The notes: a model not told the origin generated them from the letters alone. Shown: positions 19,178-29,447, counted from the stretch's first letter. The stretch is DNA of 64,000 nt from Lewinellaceae bacterium (GCA_020636135.1 JACJYK010000001.1:3396501-3460500), one strand, 5' to 3'. Made by a program: numbers and translations.

Positions 19178-19726
19178 ATGATGACCACCGAACGCAGAAA
19201 TATCACATCCGTCGTCAGGGAATACAGTACCCGACTTTACCGGTTTATACGCGGCCGGGTCTCATCGGATGAAGATGCCGAGGATGTGTTACAGGATGTG
19301 TGGTTCCAGCTGAGCAATCTGGGTAACCTGGACGAATTGGAAAGTGCCAGTGCCTGGTTGTACCGGGTAGCCAGAAACCGGGTTACCGATCTCTACCGCA
19401 AACGCAAGACAGATTCCCTGGATGGTCTGGCATTGACTGATGACCCGGAAATAGCTCCTGTTACAGACCTGCTCCTGATGGATGACCACGACCCTGAGAT
19501 CCAGTTCTTCCAGGAAATGTTTTGGGAAGAATTATTCCTGGCACTGGAAGAATTACCTGAAAATCAGCGGGAGGTCTTTATCCTCAATGAGCTGGAAGGA
19601 AAAACACTTCAGGAAATTGCGGACATGCGGGGTGAAAAACTGAAGACGATCATCAGTCGCAAAGGGTATGCCATCAATCATTTACGAAAAAAACTATTTA
19701 ATCTCTACCAGGAGTTAAATTTATAA
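19178..19726 (+). CDS. ECF-type RNA polymerase sigma factor
   Basis: This 182-residue sigma-70 family protein has region 2 in residues 10-75 (EYSTRLYRFIRGRVSSDEDAE, then DVLQDVWFQLSNL) and region 4 in residues 120-175 (LEELPENQREVFILNELEGK and TLQEIADMRGEKLKTIISR). It lacks regions 1 and 3, as ECF sigmas do. It directs RNA polymerase to a special promoter set. The neighbour 10 bases downstream is a small membrane protein that could be its partner, although it lacks a recognised anti-sigma domain. The start could be either of two adjacent ATGs (19178, 19181). Confidence 0.9.
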   Translation: MMTTERRNITSVVREYSTRLYRFIRGRVSSDEDAEDVLQDVWFQLSNLGNLDELESASAWLYRVARNRVTDLYRKRKTDSLDGLALTDDPEIAPVTDLLLMDDHDPEIQFFQEMFWEELFLALEELPENQREVFILNELEGKTLQEIADMRGEKLKTIISRKGYAINHLRKKLFNLYQELNL

Positions 19727-19736
19727 ATCCATAGAC

Positions 19737-20081
19737 ATGAAATCTCCTTATCAATCCTATTGGAAACCAAGGCACCGCATGATCCTGGTGCCGGTCATTG
19801 CCATTATTCTGGTGGCCAGTGCTCTTGTCCAGTGGCTATGGAACCTTTTGTTACCGCACCTGTTAAATGTTCCACGCATCCGCTATTGGGAGGCTTTGGG
19901 CCTCCTGGCACTTTCCCGGATCCTCTTTGGCGGTTTTCATTTCCGCAAACCTTATCCATCATCGCATCGCAGCGCGGTTCGCGAGAAATTCATGCAAATG
20001 AGTGAAGAAGAGCGGCAGCAATTCCGCAATCAATGGAAAAACAGATGCCGGCCTAACAGAGAGGAGGAGGAGAAGGGATAA
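19737..20081 (+). CDS. Small membrane protein next to the ECF sigma factor
   Basis: The 114-residue protein has two hydrophobic segments: about 15-38 (MILVPVIAIILVASALVQWL) and about 50-66 (EALGLLALSRILFGGF). A basic, charged C-terminus follows (MSEEERQQFRNQWKNRCRP). A small protein of this kind 10 bases after an ECF sigma gene suggests a membrane-bound partner or anti-sigma role, which is inference from position only. The last codons (EEEEKG) run into the purine-rich heptamer array downstream. Confidence 0.65.
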   Translation: MKSPYQSYWKPRHRMILVPVIAIILVASALVQWLWNLLLPHLLNVPRIRYWEALGLLALSRILFGGFHFRKPYPSSHRSAVREKFMQMSEEERQQFRNQWKNRCRPNREEEEKG

Positions 20082-20084
20082 TGG

Positions 20085-20190
20085 GAGAAAGGAGAAGGGG
20101 AGAAAGGAGAAGGGGGAAAGGAGAAAGGTATGGGGTATTTGGTATGGGGTCAAAGGAAAAAGGAAAAAGGAGAAAGGGGGAAAGGTGAAA
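20085..20190. repeat. Heptamer tandem array a (AGAAAGG / TATGGGG type)
   Basis: Eight units are in exact 7-base phase from 20122 to 20177: AGAAAGG, TATGGGG, TATTTGG, TATGGGG, TCAAAGG, AAAAAGG, AAAAAGG, AGAAAGG. A more slipped purine-rich stretch with the same GG spacing runs before it from 20085. The array starts just after the stop codon of the membrane-protein gene. Confidence 0.8.
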
Positions 20191-20589
20191 GATATTTTAT
20201 GTGAACTGGTTGTTCACTCCGGAAAATAAAGTCCACTCCGGTAAAGAGCAATTTCCAAAACATATTGTCATTTCGTACCGACGCTCGTTCCCCGGTGGTC
20301 ATCCAAGAATTGAAGGTGAAGGATGAGTCCGCCTTAATGTCTTAGCCTGGCAAGCCGAAATGGAGGAATCTCATTCCAATTGTATATTGGATTATCTCAA
20401 AAAATGGAAATAGCACGAATACCCTGGGGATTACCCGATACTTCTCATTCTTTCAAAAAAAATAAAAAAAATTTTATCCTCTTAAAGTAATCATGGCAAT
20501 TATCCGTCTTCCTGAATGAAGACACCGTGAATCAAATAAAATTCAGCGTGTGTCAAAAGGAATTATTCAACAATTAAACTTGGAATAAA
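20191..20589. other. Intergenic stretch without recognised features
   Basis: About 400 bases between heptamer array a and the gene at 20590. No credible ORF, tRNA or hairpin with a T tract was found. It becomes AT-rich (run of A and T around 20455-20480) just before the next gene, consistent with a promoter region. Confidence 0.3.
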
Positions 20590-20931
20590 ATGAGACCTTC
20601 CATTTTTCGTGTGTTTCCGGGAGTAGTTATGATGGGATTTGTACTTTTCTTCCTGCCATTTCTACTGCTAAAACTGGCATTTCTCCTCCTGATAGGAAGT
20701 ATAGCCATGCGTCTGATCTTCAGGAGACCGCGGTATTACCAATACCATGGGTACCATCCGTATCATTCCCGGACTGACACCATCTATGCCATCCCGGAAG
20801 AAGAATACGACATGCCTTTTCGCGGACGGATGAATACCAACGGGCATTATGGTTACCGGTCAAGACCTTTCCAACCGGATGAAAGCGTTTACCGGGAACG
20901 CGATTTTGTAACACCCATTATTAAAGTGTAA
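20590..20931 (+). CDS. Small membrane protein with Tyr/Arg/His-rich tail
   Basis: The 113-residue product has a strongly hydrophobic N-terminal half (about residues 10-42, with FVLFFLPFLLLKLAFLLLIG) and a hydrophilic tail rich in Tyr, Arg, His and Pro (RRPRYYQYHGYHPYH). I do not recognise the family. It lies 79 bases before hsp20 on the same strand and may share its stress control; that is inference from position. Confidence 0.55.
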   Translation: MRPSIFRVFPGVVMMGFVLFFLPFLLLKLAFLLLIGSIAMRLIFRRPRYYQYHGYHPYHSRTDTIYAIPEEEYDMPFRGRMNTNGHYGYRSRPFQPDESVYRERDFVTPIIKV

Positions 20932-21010
20932 CCGGATAATCATCCGATTCATCACGCAGACGACAGCACTGCACCACAGACATTTTTTCTCATTACTAAA
21001 TTCGAATTAA

Positions 21011-21430
21011 ATGCATCGACACGCACATCACTGGCATGGCCAGTGCGGACCATCCTCTGGATTCCAAAAACATGGCTGGCAAGGCCGGCACCAACGGAGA
21101 CCGAAATACAACGTCCCCATCAACGTCATCGAAACCGATGAAGCGTTTGAAGTGAACGTATTTGCTCCGGGATTTGATAAATCTCAGATTACCCTCAGTG
21201 TAGCGGATGACATTCTCTACATTCTGGGAAGCAAACCACTTGCCGAGGGTGAAGAGCCGGATTTCATTCTCCAGGAATTTCCGATCAAATCATTTGAACG
21301 CCGCCTGGCACTCAACGGCAAGGTGGATACGGCTGGAATATCTGCCAAACAGGAAAATCAGGTATTGATCATCCAATTGCCCAAATCCGCCGAAGCGAAA
21401 CGGGAGGAGATCAAAATTGACGTTATTTAG
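21011..21430 (+). CDS. Small heat shock protein (Hsp20/alpha-crystallin)
   Basis: The 139-residue protein has a His/Trp/Gly-rich N-terminal arm (1-33) and then the alpha-crystallin domain: YNVPINVIETDEAFEVNVFA, PGFDKSQITLSV and FERRLALNGKVD. The end, IKIDVI, is an I-x-I anchor. It is an ATP-independent holdase that forms oligomers in the cytosol and hands clients to DnaK. A hairpin terminator follows 19 bases after the stop. Confidence 0.9.
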   Translation: MHRHAHHWHGQCGPSSGFQKHGWQGRHQRRPKYNVPINVIETDEAFEVNVFAPGFDKSQITLSVADDILYILGSKPLAEGEEPDFILQEFPIKSFERRLALNGKVDTAGISAKQENQVLIIQLPKSAEAKREEIKIDVI

Positions 21431-21449
21431 TGGTTGTATTTCGTTATCG

Positions 21450-21482
21450 GGGGCTGCATTCCAGCCCCTGATTTATTTTTCT
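21450..21482 (+). terminator. Rho-independent terminator after hsp20
   Basis: The perfect 7-bp stem GGGGCTG / CAGCCCC (21450-21456 with 21462-21468) has a 5-base loop and is followed by a T-rich tract (TGATTTATTTTTCTT). It lies 19 bases after the hsp20 stop. Confidence 0.8.
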
Positions 21483-21827
21483 TATACACTCAAATTTTTA
21501 TTCATGATCATTTCAATATTAGCCCTATACTGGCTGGGGCAGTTTCTGTATGACCGGATTGCACAACTCCAATTGTTTCAGATTAATAATCGGAATTAAT
21601 AATAACGGACTTTAATTCATCCACGCTATTTTTTGAAATTACCCATCCTTATTAAAGCTAACTATCGAGATCCCATCGCTTCAACAATCGGTAAAAAATA
21701 CACCGGCGTTCCGATACCTACTGATCCGGATTCGGGAGTAGCACTGCTTGCTCTTTACGCCTCCAATTGAACCATTTCACGAATAACCTCCAAATAGTAT
21801 CTTTGCCGCCACTCAGGTCGTATTGAT

Positions 21828-23360
21828 ATGGAGACCAACAAAAAACAAAATGTGCCGCTTTCCGAAGACGTTATCGGCGAATGCATCCGGATCCTAAAAC
21901 ACCTTTCCGGTCATTATCATGAAGTGGATGCCCTACCGGAAGAAATGCGGATTGAATTACTGAAGGCAGCCGGGATGCTGTCGCGCCCCGATCGCCACGA
22001 GTACCGTCTCAGGGACAAACAGGTGAAAAAATCCCGCAAAAACACCATCCGCAAAAACGAAAGGCAAAAAAGTGCGTTGACCGGGATACGGCAAGCCCGC
22101 ACCTCCGCCGTCTTTGTCGCACCTGCCCTCACCGGGGGTGAATCAGAACCAACAAATACGTACGAAAATCCACGTGATTGTTACATCTGCCGGGCCAAAT
22201 ACACCGAGGTTCACCATTTTTACGATGCCCTTTGCCCTGACTGTGCATCTCTTAATTATGCCAAACGTCATCAGACCTGTGATCTTTCCGGCCAGGTAGC
22301 AGTCATCACCGGAGCCCGCGTCAAGATAGGCTTTCAAGCTGCGTTGATCTTGTTGCGTGCCGGAGCTACCGTGGTTGTTACAACCCGATTTCCCCTGGAT
22401 GCCTCTGCACGCTTTGCCGCCCAGCCGGACTTTGACGGCTGGTCCACACGACTCCACATCTATGGCCTGGACCTGCGTCACACCCCGAGTGTGGATCTAT
22501 TTGCCGCCTACCTTTCCGAACAGCTTTCCCGTCTGGATATCCTGATCAACAACGCAGCGCAGACCGTACGTCGCCCTCCCGGGTTTTACGCCCATCTGAT
22601 GGAAGGAGAATCGGTCCGCTGGGAAGATTTAAGCCCTTCGCGCCAGTCGCTGCTAAAACAATACCATCAGCTCGTAAGTACGATTGCACCCACTTCCGAA
22701 ACGCAGGCCCCTGCAGCGGTCTCCTGGGGTTCTTCGGCACCGGTAGGCATCGGGATCCATGCATCAGCTCAATTGTCCCAAATGCCTTACCGTTTTGACC
22801 GGTCACTGGACACCGAACAGGTTTTTCCTACCGGAGAACTGGATGCCGACCTGCAGCAGGTAGATCTGCGGAAGACCAACAGCTGGCGATTGAAACTGGG
22901 CGAAATCGAGCCCCTGGAAATGCTGGAAGTACAACTAATCAATGCGGTTGCTCCCTTCGTCCTCAACAACCGGCTGGTCCCGTTGATGAAAAAAGATTAT
23001 ACCGGCCAAAAGCATATCGTCAATGTCACAGCCATGGAAGGAAAGTTCTACCGGTTTACCAAGGAAGAACGTCATCCGCATACCAATATGGCCAAGGCGG
23101 CCCTGAATATGCTAACCCACACTTCAGCCGGTGACCTGGCCAAACAGGGCATCTATATGAATGCCGTCGATACGGGATGGGTCACTGATGAAGACCCGGT
23201 TGAACTGGCACAACGTAAGATCAAAGATCACGACTTCCAGCCTCCATTGGACATTGTCGATGGTGCCGCCCGCATCTGCGATCCTTTCATTGATGGTATT
23301 AATACCGGGCAACACTGGTCGGGTAAATTCCTGAAGGATTATTTCCCGATTGATTGGTGA
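21828..23360 (+). CDS. Atypical SDR-family protein with N-terminal zinc-finger-like CxxC pairs
   Basis: The 510-residue protein has three parts: a helical, basic N-terminus (1-100), a CxxC-x14-CxxC zinc site (C118, C121, C136, C139), and a short-chain dehydrogenase fold from about 155. The cofactor loop is TGARVKIG (161-168), and LDILINNAAQT is the family NNAG-like motif. The catalytic Ser stretch reads IVNVTAMEG and the YxxxK site reads HTNMAK, so the usual Ser and Tyr are missing while Lys stays. Classical SDR redox chemistry is therefore unlikely. A central insertion (about 245-345) is also unusual. Binding of NAD(P) in a structural or regulatory role is an inference. Confidence 0.8.
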   Translation: METNKKQNVPLSEDVIGECIRILKHLSGHYHEVDALPEEMRIELLKAAGMLSRPDRHEYRLRDKQVKKSRKNTIRKNERQKSALTGIRQARTSAVFVAPALTGGESEPTNTYENPRDCYICRAKYTEVHHFYDALCPDCASLNYAKRHQTCDLSGQVAVITGARVKIGFQAALILLRAGATVVVTTRFPLDASARFAAQPDFDGWSTRLHIYGLDLRHTPSVDLFAAYLSEQLSRLDILINNAAQTVRRPPGFYAHLMEGESVRWEDLSPSRQSLLKQYHQLVSTIAPTSETQAPAAVSWGSSAPVGIGIHASAQLSQMPYRFDRSLDTEQVFPTGELDADLQQVDLRKTNSWRLKLGEIEPLEMLEVQLINAVAPFVLNNRLVPLMKKDYTGQKHIVNVTAMEGKFYRFTKEERHPHTNMAKAALNMLTHTSAGDLAKQGIYMNAVDTGWVTDEDPVELAQRKIKDHDFQPPLDIVDGAARICDPFIDGINTGQHWSGKFLKDYFPIDW

Positions 23361-23468
23361 TCCTGAATGCTGTCATTCCGGTTCCGCGTCAAGACCGGCG
23401 AATATGTCCGGAAAGTAATTATATTGGGATAATCGTGGGCTCCGGTCCGACAACAGAACTGGATCACA

Positions 23469-25382
23469 ATGAGACGATGTCTGGTCTTTATTACGGCACT
23501 AACGCTTTCCCACGCAGTACTCGGGAGCACTGTTCTGGATAGTCTTTGGCGAGCATTGGGATCAGCTAAAGATGATACCTCCCGGATCCTTCTGACTCAA
23601 CAAATCGCGCGCAAGACTGCTGCTTTTGACCTGGATTCTGCTTTCACCATGGCACACCGTGCGCAGTCTTGGAGTGAACGCATCGGTTATTTGCGCGGAC
23701 AGGCTGAGGCCTATTACCAGCTAGCGCGCCTATACAACATGAGCAATCAGCTGGATACGTCCATTTTGTATTTCAACAAATCCATCCCGATCTGTTTATC
23801 GCAGCAATACACCCGGCTCCTGGCGAACAACTATTGGTTTTTGGGAAATACCATTTCAAACCAGGATGATTACCAGACGGCCGCAGACTATTACCTGAAA
23901 GCCATTCCCCTGTTCGATGCGTTGCAGGACGAGAATTCCCTGATGTCCATCTTCATCAATTATGCCTGGGTCCGTTCCGAGACGGGCAAATATCCCGAAG
24001 CCAGTGAATACCTCTATAAGGCTATCCGGCTGGCAGAACAAAACAACCAGGAACGTACGGTCTTCAATGCCAACCATGAACTGGCCTATATTCTGGTGTG
24101 CATGGAAAATTTCCCAGAAGCGTTCAAGGTATGCAAGGCCAATGAGGCCCGTGCCATTGCTCTCGATGAACAGGATAAAATTTCCATTGCAGCCGGCGAT
24201 TTCGCCAACTATTACGGCAATTTGGGTAAAATCGATAGTTCGCTGTACTACAACCTGAAAGACCTCGCCATCCAGCAGAAAACTGAAAACAGCAAAGACC
24301 TGGCTCTGGTCCTCAATAATGTTGGGAGTGACTATCTGGCTATGAAGGAATACCATAAAGCCATCGAATATTTCCAGGCTTCGCTGGCATCCTCCGGCCA
24401 GCATCGCAATACGTACAACCAGATCCTCAGCATGACCCAGATCGGAGAAGCCTACCAGGGGCTGGGGTCTTTTTTGCGGGCGGCTTCCATCCAGAGGGAT
24501 GCTTTGAATCTTGCTCATTCGATCGGGAATGCACAACTTACCGAGGACATCCTACGGAGTCTGGACAGCCTCTACCGCCAAACCCGTCAATATGAATTGG
24601 CTTATACGACGTTGCGTGCTTTGAACAAATTGCAGGACAGCACTGAATCGGTCGAAAAAAACAACCAGATGGCCGAGCTCCGGGCCCAGTACGAATCGGA
24701 GAAACAAGCCAAAGAAATTGCAGTACAAAAAACCGAGATCCTTTCATTGGAGGCCCAGAATGATCGCGAACGCAGCCGGAAGGCCATGGCATTTCTGGGC
24801 TTGCTGGCTTTGAGCATTTTGTCCCTCTGGATCATCAACCGGCAGCGACTGAAGATCCGCAAAGATGCCGAGATCCGTCAGCAGGAGCAACGTGCTCAAA
24901 AAGCAGAGATGGCTGCAGCATCATTGGAAAAAGAACAGCTGGAATCCGAATTGCTGTTCAAACAAAAGGAGCTTACCTCGCACACCTTGCACCTGATCCA
25001 AAAAAACGAGTTGCTGGAAGAGTTAAAGGACCGGCTGGAAACCATGAAAAAACATGCCACTTCGCCCACTGTTAAAGAAATAGCCAGGATGGACCATCTG
25101 ATCGACTTCGACCGCTATCAGGATGAGGACTGGCAAAATTTCAAGTCGTATTTCAATCAGGTCCACCCGAATTTCGAAACCAAACTGAAATCCGATCACC
25201 CGGAAATCACGGTTAATGACATCAAACTGGCCGCCCTGATCCGAATGAGTCTCACCACGAAGCAAATTGCCACCATCAATAACGTCTCTATCCTAGCCGT
25301 TAAAAAGGCCCGCTACCGCCTGCGCAAAAAATTGAATATTTCCGAAGACGAAAGTCTGGAAGATTTGCTGATGGGGATTTAG
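23469..25382 (+). CDS. TPR-repeat membrane protein with C-terminal LuxR/GerE-like HTH
   Basis: This 637-residue protein has a signal peptide (MRRCLVFITALTLSHAVLG). TPR units span about residues 60-400, for example DYQTAADYYLKAIPLFDAL and EYHKAIEYFQASLAS. One membrane helix (about 435-456) and a coiled coil follow. The cytosolic end is an HTH (VNDIKLAALIRMSLTTKQIA, then VSILAVKKARYRLRKKLNI). This is a known Bacteroidota layout: periplasmic TPRs sensing, a transmembrane link, and a LuxR-like DNA-binding tail. Targets are unknown. The gene is convergent with the sulfatase, with heptamer array b between them. Confidence 0.85.
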   Translation: MRRCLVFITALTLSHAVLGSTVLDSLWRALGSAKDDTSRILLTQQIARKTAAFDLDSAFTMAHRAQSWSERIGYLRGQAEAYYQLARLYNMSNQLDTSILYFNKSIPICLSQQYTRLLANNYWFLGNTISNQDDYQTAADYYLKAIPLFDALQDENSLMSIFINYAWVRSETGKYPEASEYLYKAIRLAEQNNQERTVFNANHELAYILVCMENFPEAFKVCKANEARAIALDEQDKISIAAGDFANYYGNLGKIDSSLYYNLKDLAIQQKTENSKDLALVLNNVGSDYLAMKEYHKAIEYFQASLASSGQHRNTYNQILSMTQIGEAYQGLGSFLRAASIQRDALNLAHSIGNAQLTEDILRSLDSLYRQTRQYELAYTTLRALNKLQDSTESVEKNNQMAELRAQYESEKQAKEIAVQKTEILSLEAQNDRERSRKAMAFLGLLALSILSLWIINRQRLKIRKDAEIRQQEQRAQKAEMAAASLEKEQLESELLFKQKELTSHTLHLIQKNELLEELKDRLETMKKHATSPTVKEIARMDHLIDFDRYQDEDWQNFKSYFNQVHPNFETKLKSDHPEITVNDIKLAALIRMSLTTKQIATINNVSILAVKKARYRLRKKLNISEDESLEDLLMGI

Positions 25383-25402
25383 AGGAACAGTATTTTCAAG
25401 TT

Positions 25403-25557
<155 letters not shown>

Positions 25558-25560
<3 letters not shown>

Positions 25561-27075
25561 ATACTTAAAAATCTCCACCTTCACATCATTCTCCTGTTTC
25601 AGACCGGGGGTACTGCGGCCGGTTTTGACGTATTGATTCAGTAATCCCTGGAGCTGGGTGACAATGTTCGTGTATTCCTGCGCCAGATTGTTTTTCTCAC
25701 CGGGATCCCTGACGAGGTCAAACAATTGTACTCGAGGCAAGCTATCAGCCAGCACCTCTGCAGTGGTCGGGTGACTCCAGCCTCCTGACCCACCACAAAA
25801 TACCGCTTTCCACCGTCCCTGCCGCAATGCGAAACAACCCTCAATGGAATGGTGGACGGTAGCACCACGCAAATACCCGGCTGAGTCCTGGCGAAACAAA
25901 GGCATCAGGCTGTAACTGTCTTCACCGGCATTGGCAGGAAGTGAATCCTGTACGATATCCGCACAGGTGGCCAGCAGGTCGGTGAGGCAGGTGGTCTCCC
26001 CGGCGGTACTTCCGGCAGGAATATGTCCAGGCCAGCGCGCTATGAAGGGGATGCGATGTCCTCCTTCGTATATATCGGCCTTGGCACCACGGTAAATGTA
26101 ACTTGGGTGATGGCCCAGTGAATCCAGTTCCGGAAAATCGGCCATCGGCGAGCAACCATTATCGCTGGTAAACAGGATCAGGGTTCGATCCAGCACTCCC
26201 TGGGCTTCCAGAGCCTGCCGGACCTGGCCAACCATATTATCGACCATGAGTACAAAATCACCATACGCATTGGTATGCGATTGACCCTGAAAGTCGGATC
26301 CGGGAAGGATCGGAGTATGAGGTGCCGTCATAGGAAAATACAAGAAAAAAGGTACCGAATCATGCCCGTGTTGCTCTATAAATGCCACTGCTTTCCGGGT
26401 CAGCGTTGGCAATACCTCTTCGGGCACAAAATCCGCTCCCCGTGGGCCTTGCCGGATAAATGCCTTCCCGGAATGCGCCGCCTGGGTGTCAAGCTGCATT
26501 GAGGTAGAACGGTTATTCTCGATGTAGATGTACGGGGGAATATCCAGCGACGCGGAGATGCCATAGAAATAATCAAAACCAAGCTGATTGGGTCCCCCGG
26601 TTATCGGTGCGGTCAGTACTTCATGACCTTCACTATCCTTGGACCATCCCAACCCCAAATGCCACTTACCAACACACCCGGTCCGGTAACCTTTTGACTT
26701 CAAAAACGAAGCGACCGTCATCCGGGATTCCGGTATCAGCGGTGGATCATAACTCCAGGTGACGCCTTGCTGCAACGAACTACGCCAGGCATACCTCCCG
26801 GTCAATATTCCGTATCGTGTGGGAGAACATACAGCGGAACCGCTGTGGGCATCCGTAAAACGCATGCCTTCGCGAGCCAGCTGGTCGATGTTTGGTGTTG
26901 CAATTTTGCTTTGGGGATTGAAAGCAGTGACATCGCCATAACCCAGATCATCAGCCAGGATATACACGATATTGGGCAATGCCTCCTTAGCCGGTTGCTG
27001 ATCCTGATGTTGACAGGAACCCAGCAGGAGCACCAATCCTGCCGCATAAATCGGATACTTAATTCTCACAGTCAT
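25558..27075 (-). CDS. Sulfatase (arylsulfatase/S1 family), lipoprotein
   Basis: The 505-residue enzyme starts with a lipoprotein signal (LLLGSC, Cys21). It carries the sulfatase active-site signature CSPTR at 83-87, where Cys83 would be converted to formylglycine, followed by GILTGRYAWR. Asp42-Asp43 (ILADDLGYGD) are metal ligands, and TSDNGCSPM and GKWHLG are further conserved strings. It is placed in the periplasm or on the outer membrane and removes sulfate esters from glycans or aryl compounds; the substrate is unknown. No formylglycine-generating enzyme is in the window. A second sulfatase with the same signature is at 51692. Confidence 0.92.
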
Positions 27076-27175
27076 CCATTTCTTTCACTTAAATGCTAAA
27101 AATAGTGCTTTAAGCCGCTAATTTTAGTGATCAGGTTCCCCTATCTCTTGTAAATTAACTACGAATGTTAAAAAT

Positions 27176-28705
27176 ATGAAATACGTTAGTTCCTTTATTA
27201 TCATCTTTTTGTCCAGCATGTTACCGGTATGGAGTCAAACCTATGCGGTTAGTATTGGGGCAAATGTGACTCCCGCGGTCCGCTCCGGCTTCGATCCCGA
27301 TGCACGGCTTTTTCTTTTTTTCAGCAAATACGAATTCAGCCCTCCCTACACTCAAATCTGGCCTAACGGTGGCAATGCGATATTTGCAAAGAATCTGCAT
27401 TGGTCTCCTGACCAGCATCTGGTCATTTCAGACCTGACTGACTGGAGCAAAACACCCACCTGGGATCTGAATGGTGTACCCTCCGGAACTTATTATGTGC
27501 AGATCCTCTGGGATCAGGATCAGACCGAATCCCGTATCGATGCACCAGGGAACCTGATCAGTGAGGTTAAAAAAATAGAGCTCAGCTCGGATACACACCT
27601 GCAATTTAATCTGCAGGAAATAATCCCCGAACGTACACTGATCGACAATCCTCTGGTCAAATATTTTGAAATAACGAGCGATACCTTAAGCGCCTGGTGG
27701 GGCAAGCCGATGAAGATCAAAGCTTCCATATTGCTGCCCAGCGGCTACTATGACCACCCGGACGCAACCTATCCGGTACGGTATCACGTCGCCGGATACG
27801 GCGGCCGGTACACGCGGATCAACCGGGTTATGAATCCGGAAAATCCTTTTTCCAGCTGGTGGACTTCCGGGGAGGCCCCTCAGATCATAACCATTTACCT
27901 CGACGGAGAAGGGCCGTATGGGGATAGCTACCAACTGGATTCCGACAACAGCGGCCCATATGGCTATGCGTTGACTCATGAGCTGGGTCCAAAAATCGAG
28001 ACGATGTATCATGGCGCCGGTACACCACAGCTGCGCTTTGTAGATGGTTGCTCGACCGGAGGCTGGGTATCGCTGGCCCTGCAACTTTATTATCCGGACT
28101 TTTTCAACGGATGCTGGTCATACAGTCCGGATGCCATCGAGTTCAATAACTATCAGCTGATCAACATTTACAAAGACAAAAACGCTTTCATCAATGAGTA
28201 TGATCTGGAACGACCGGTCATGCGGGAGACCAGTGGCGAGCCTATGATGCTCATGCGTGAATTTATTACTTATGAGAATGTGCAGGGCAAGACCAATACC
28301 TACGTTACTTCGGGTGGCCAGTTCAGTGCCCATACGGCATTGTACAGCCCGAAGGGAAAAGATGGACTGCCGGCCCCATTGTTTGATCCCTTCACCGGAG
28401 AAATCGATCATGAAGTGGCTGAATACTGGAAAAAATATGACCTCACAATGTATACTAAGGAAAACTGGCCGGAACTGGGGCCCAGGTTGCAGGGGAAAGT
28501 CAATATCTGGATGGGTGACATGGACAATTTCTATCTTAACCTCGGGACGAGGGCATTTGATGAATTCATCCAGTCAACCGAAAATCCGCATTCCGATGCC
28601 GTCATTCGCTTTACCCCGATGAAAGGGCATTGTGCCGAGTACGATCAAAGGACCATACTGGAGGAAATGGCACAAAAAATAGAGTCAATGCATCTGAAAG
28701 GCTAA
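27176..28705 (+). CDS. Secreted esterase-like alpha/beta hydrolase
   Basis: The 509-residue protein has a signal peptide ending MLPVWSQ and a beta-rich N-terminal region (25-165). The alpha/beta hydrolase domain starts near 175 (KIKASILLPSGYYDHP). The nucleophile elbow is GCSTGGW with Ser293. MGDMDNFY and MKGHCAEYD near the end supply a plausible Asp and His of a catalytic triad. It belongs with the esterase D/enterochelin esterase group, which act outside or in the periplasm. The substrate is unknown. It is divergent from the sulfatase at 25558. Confidence 0.78.
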   Translation: MKYVSSFIIIFLSSMLPVWSQTYAVSIGANVTPAVRSGFDPDARLFLFFSKYEFSPPYTQIWPNGGNAIFAKNLHWSPDQHLVISDLTDWSKTPTWDLNGVPSGTYYVQILWDQDQTESRIDAPGNLISEVKKIELSSDTHLQFNLQEIIPERTLIDNPLVKYFEITSDTLSAWWGKPMKIKASILLPSGYYDHPDATYPVRYHVAGYGGRYTRINRVMNPENPFSSWWTSGEAPQIITIYLDGEGPYGDSYQLDSDNSGPYGYALTHELGPKIETMYHGAGTPQLRFVDGCSTGGWVSLALQLYYPDFFNGCWSYSPDAIEFNNYQLINIYKDKNAFINEYDLERPVMRETSGEPMMLMREFITYENVQGKTNTYVTSGGQFSAHTALYSPKGKDGLPAPLFDPFTGEIDHEVAEYWKKYDLTMYTKENWPELGPRLQGKVNIWMGDMDNFYLNLGTRAFDEFIQSTENPHSDAVIRFTPMKGHCAEYDQRTILEEMAQKIESMHLKG

Positions 28706-28777
28706 TCAGAACCTGAGCCGTACTCCGGTTTACCAATTGCTCAAAATTCCAGTTATCTTCATGTACAAATAACCACC

Positions 28778-29317
28778 ATGATGCGTTTAATCACCCTGAT
28801 TTGCTTACTTGCCTTTGTCAGCGCCTGCCAGATGAATCCTGCCACCTCGGAGGAACAGTCGACTCAATACTTTCTGGTCCGCCATGCAGAGAAAGGACAG
28901 GACGATCCGAAAGATCCTTCACTGACAGCCTTTGGTGAAGCACGAGCCCAATTGCTCGCTGATGAACTAAGCAAGGCAGGCATTACGGCCATCTATTCAA
29001 CTGGTTACAAGCGCACTCAGCAAACAGCCCAGCCCTTGGCCGACCGGCTGGGCGTGCCGGTCCTGACCTACGATGCCAAGCGTGATTTGACCGAATTTTT
29101 GCAGGAAGTGCAGATGAATCATGCGGGAGAGAAAGTATTGATCGTGGGCCACAGCAATACGGTTCCCAATATGGCCAATATACTGACCGGCACCGAATCA
29201 TACCAGCAATTTGATGATGCGGATTACAATCACCTGATCATCGTTACCGGCTCCTTGGGTCACGGTGTGGTGGCTGACCTGTCGATATCGCCCTGTCCGG
29301 TAGATACGATGCAATAA
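28778..29317 (+). CDS. Histidine phosphatase (phosphoglycerate mutase-like) lipoprotein
   Basis: This 179-residue protein has a lipoprotein signal (AFVSAC, Cys17). The histidine phosphatase core has the catalytic motif FLVRHAEKG with His36, the second arginine in STGYKRTQQTA, and the second catalytic His in LIVGHSNTVPN. It is anchored outside the cytosol and so is a scavenging or regulatory phosphatase, not the glycolytic mutase. The substrate is unknown. Confidence 0.87.
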   Translation: MMRLITLICLLAFVSACQMNPATSEEQSTQYFLVRHAEKGQDDPKDPSLTAFGEARAQLLADELSKAGITAIYSTGYKRTQQTAQPLADRLGVPVLTYDAKRDLTEFLQEVQMNHAGEKVLIVGHSNTVPNMANILTGTESYQQFDDADYNHLIIVTGSLGHGVVADLSISPCPVDTMQ

Positions 29318-29373
29318 GTCCTCATTCAGAAAAGCCTGTGTCGCAATTCCAGTGACCAGTATGGGCTTGATGC

Positions 29374-29408
29374 CAACATTCAACCTTCAACCTTCAACAT
29401 TCAACATT
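29374..29408. repeat. Heptamer array c (CAACMTT), upstream of valS
   Basis: Five units in exact phase: CAACATT, CAACCTT, CAACCTT, CAACATT, CAACATT. It ends 39 bases before the valS start. Array d after valS carries the reverse-complement unit (AATGTTG). Confidence 0.85.
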
Positions 29409-29447
29409 CTTAATACTACCTTTGCTGTTTCATTGTAAAATTGACCT

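Noticed and set aside
21417..21599. Small hydrophobic ORF after hsp20
   Set aside because: Its start is inside hsp20 and it crosses the terminator. A 31-codon hydrophobic version from an inner ATG (about 21504) is possible but unsupported.
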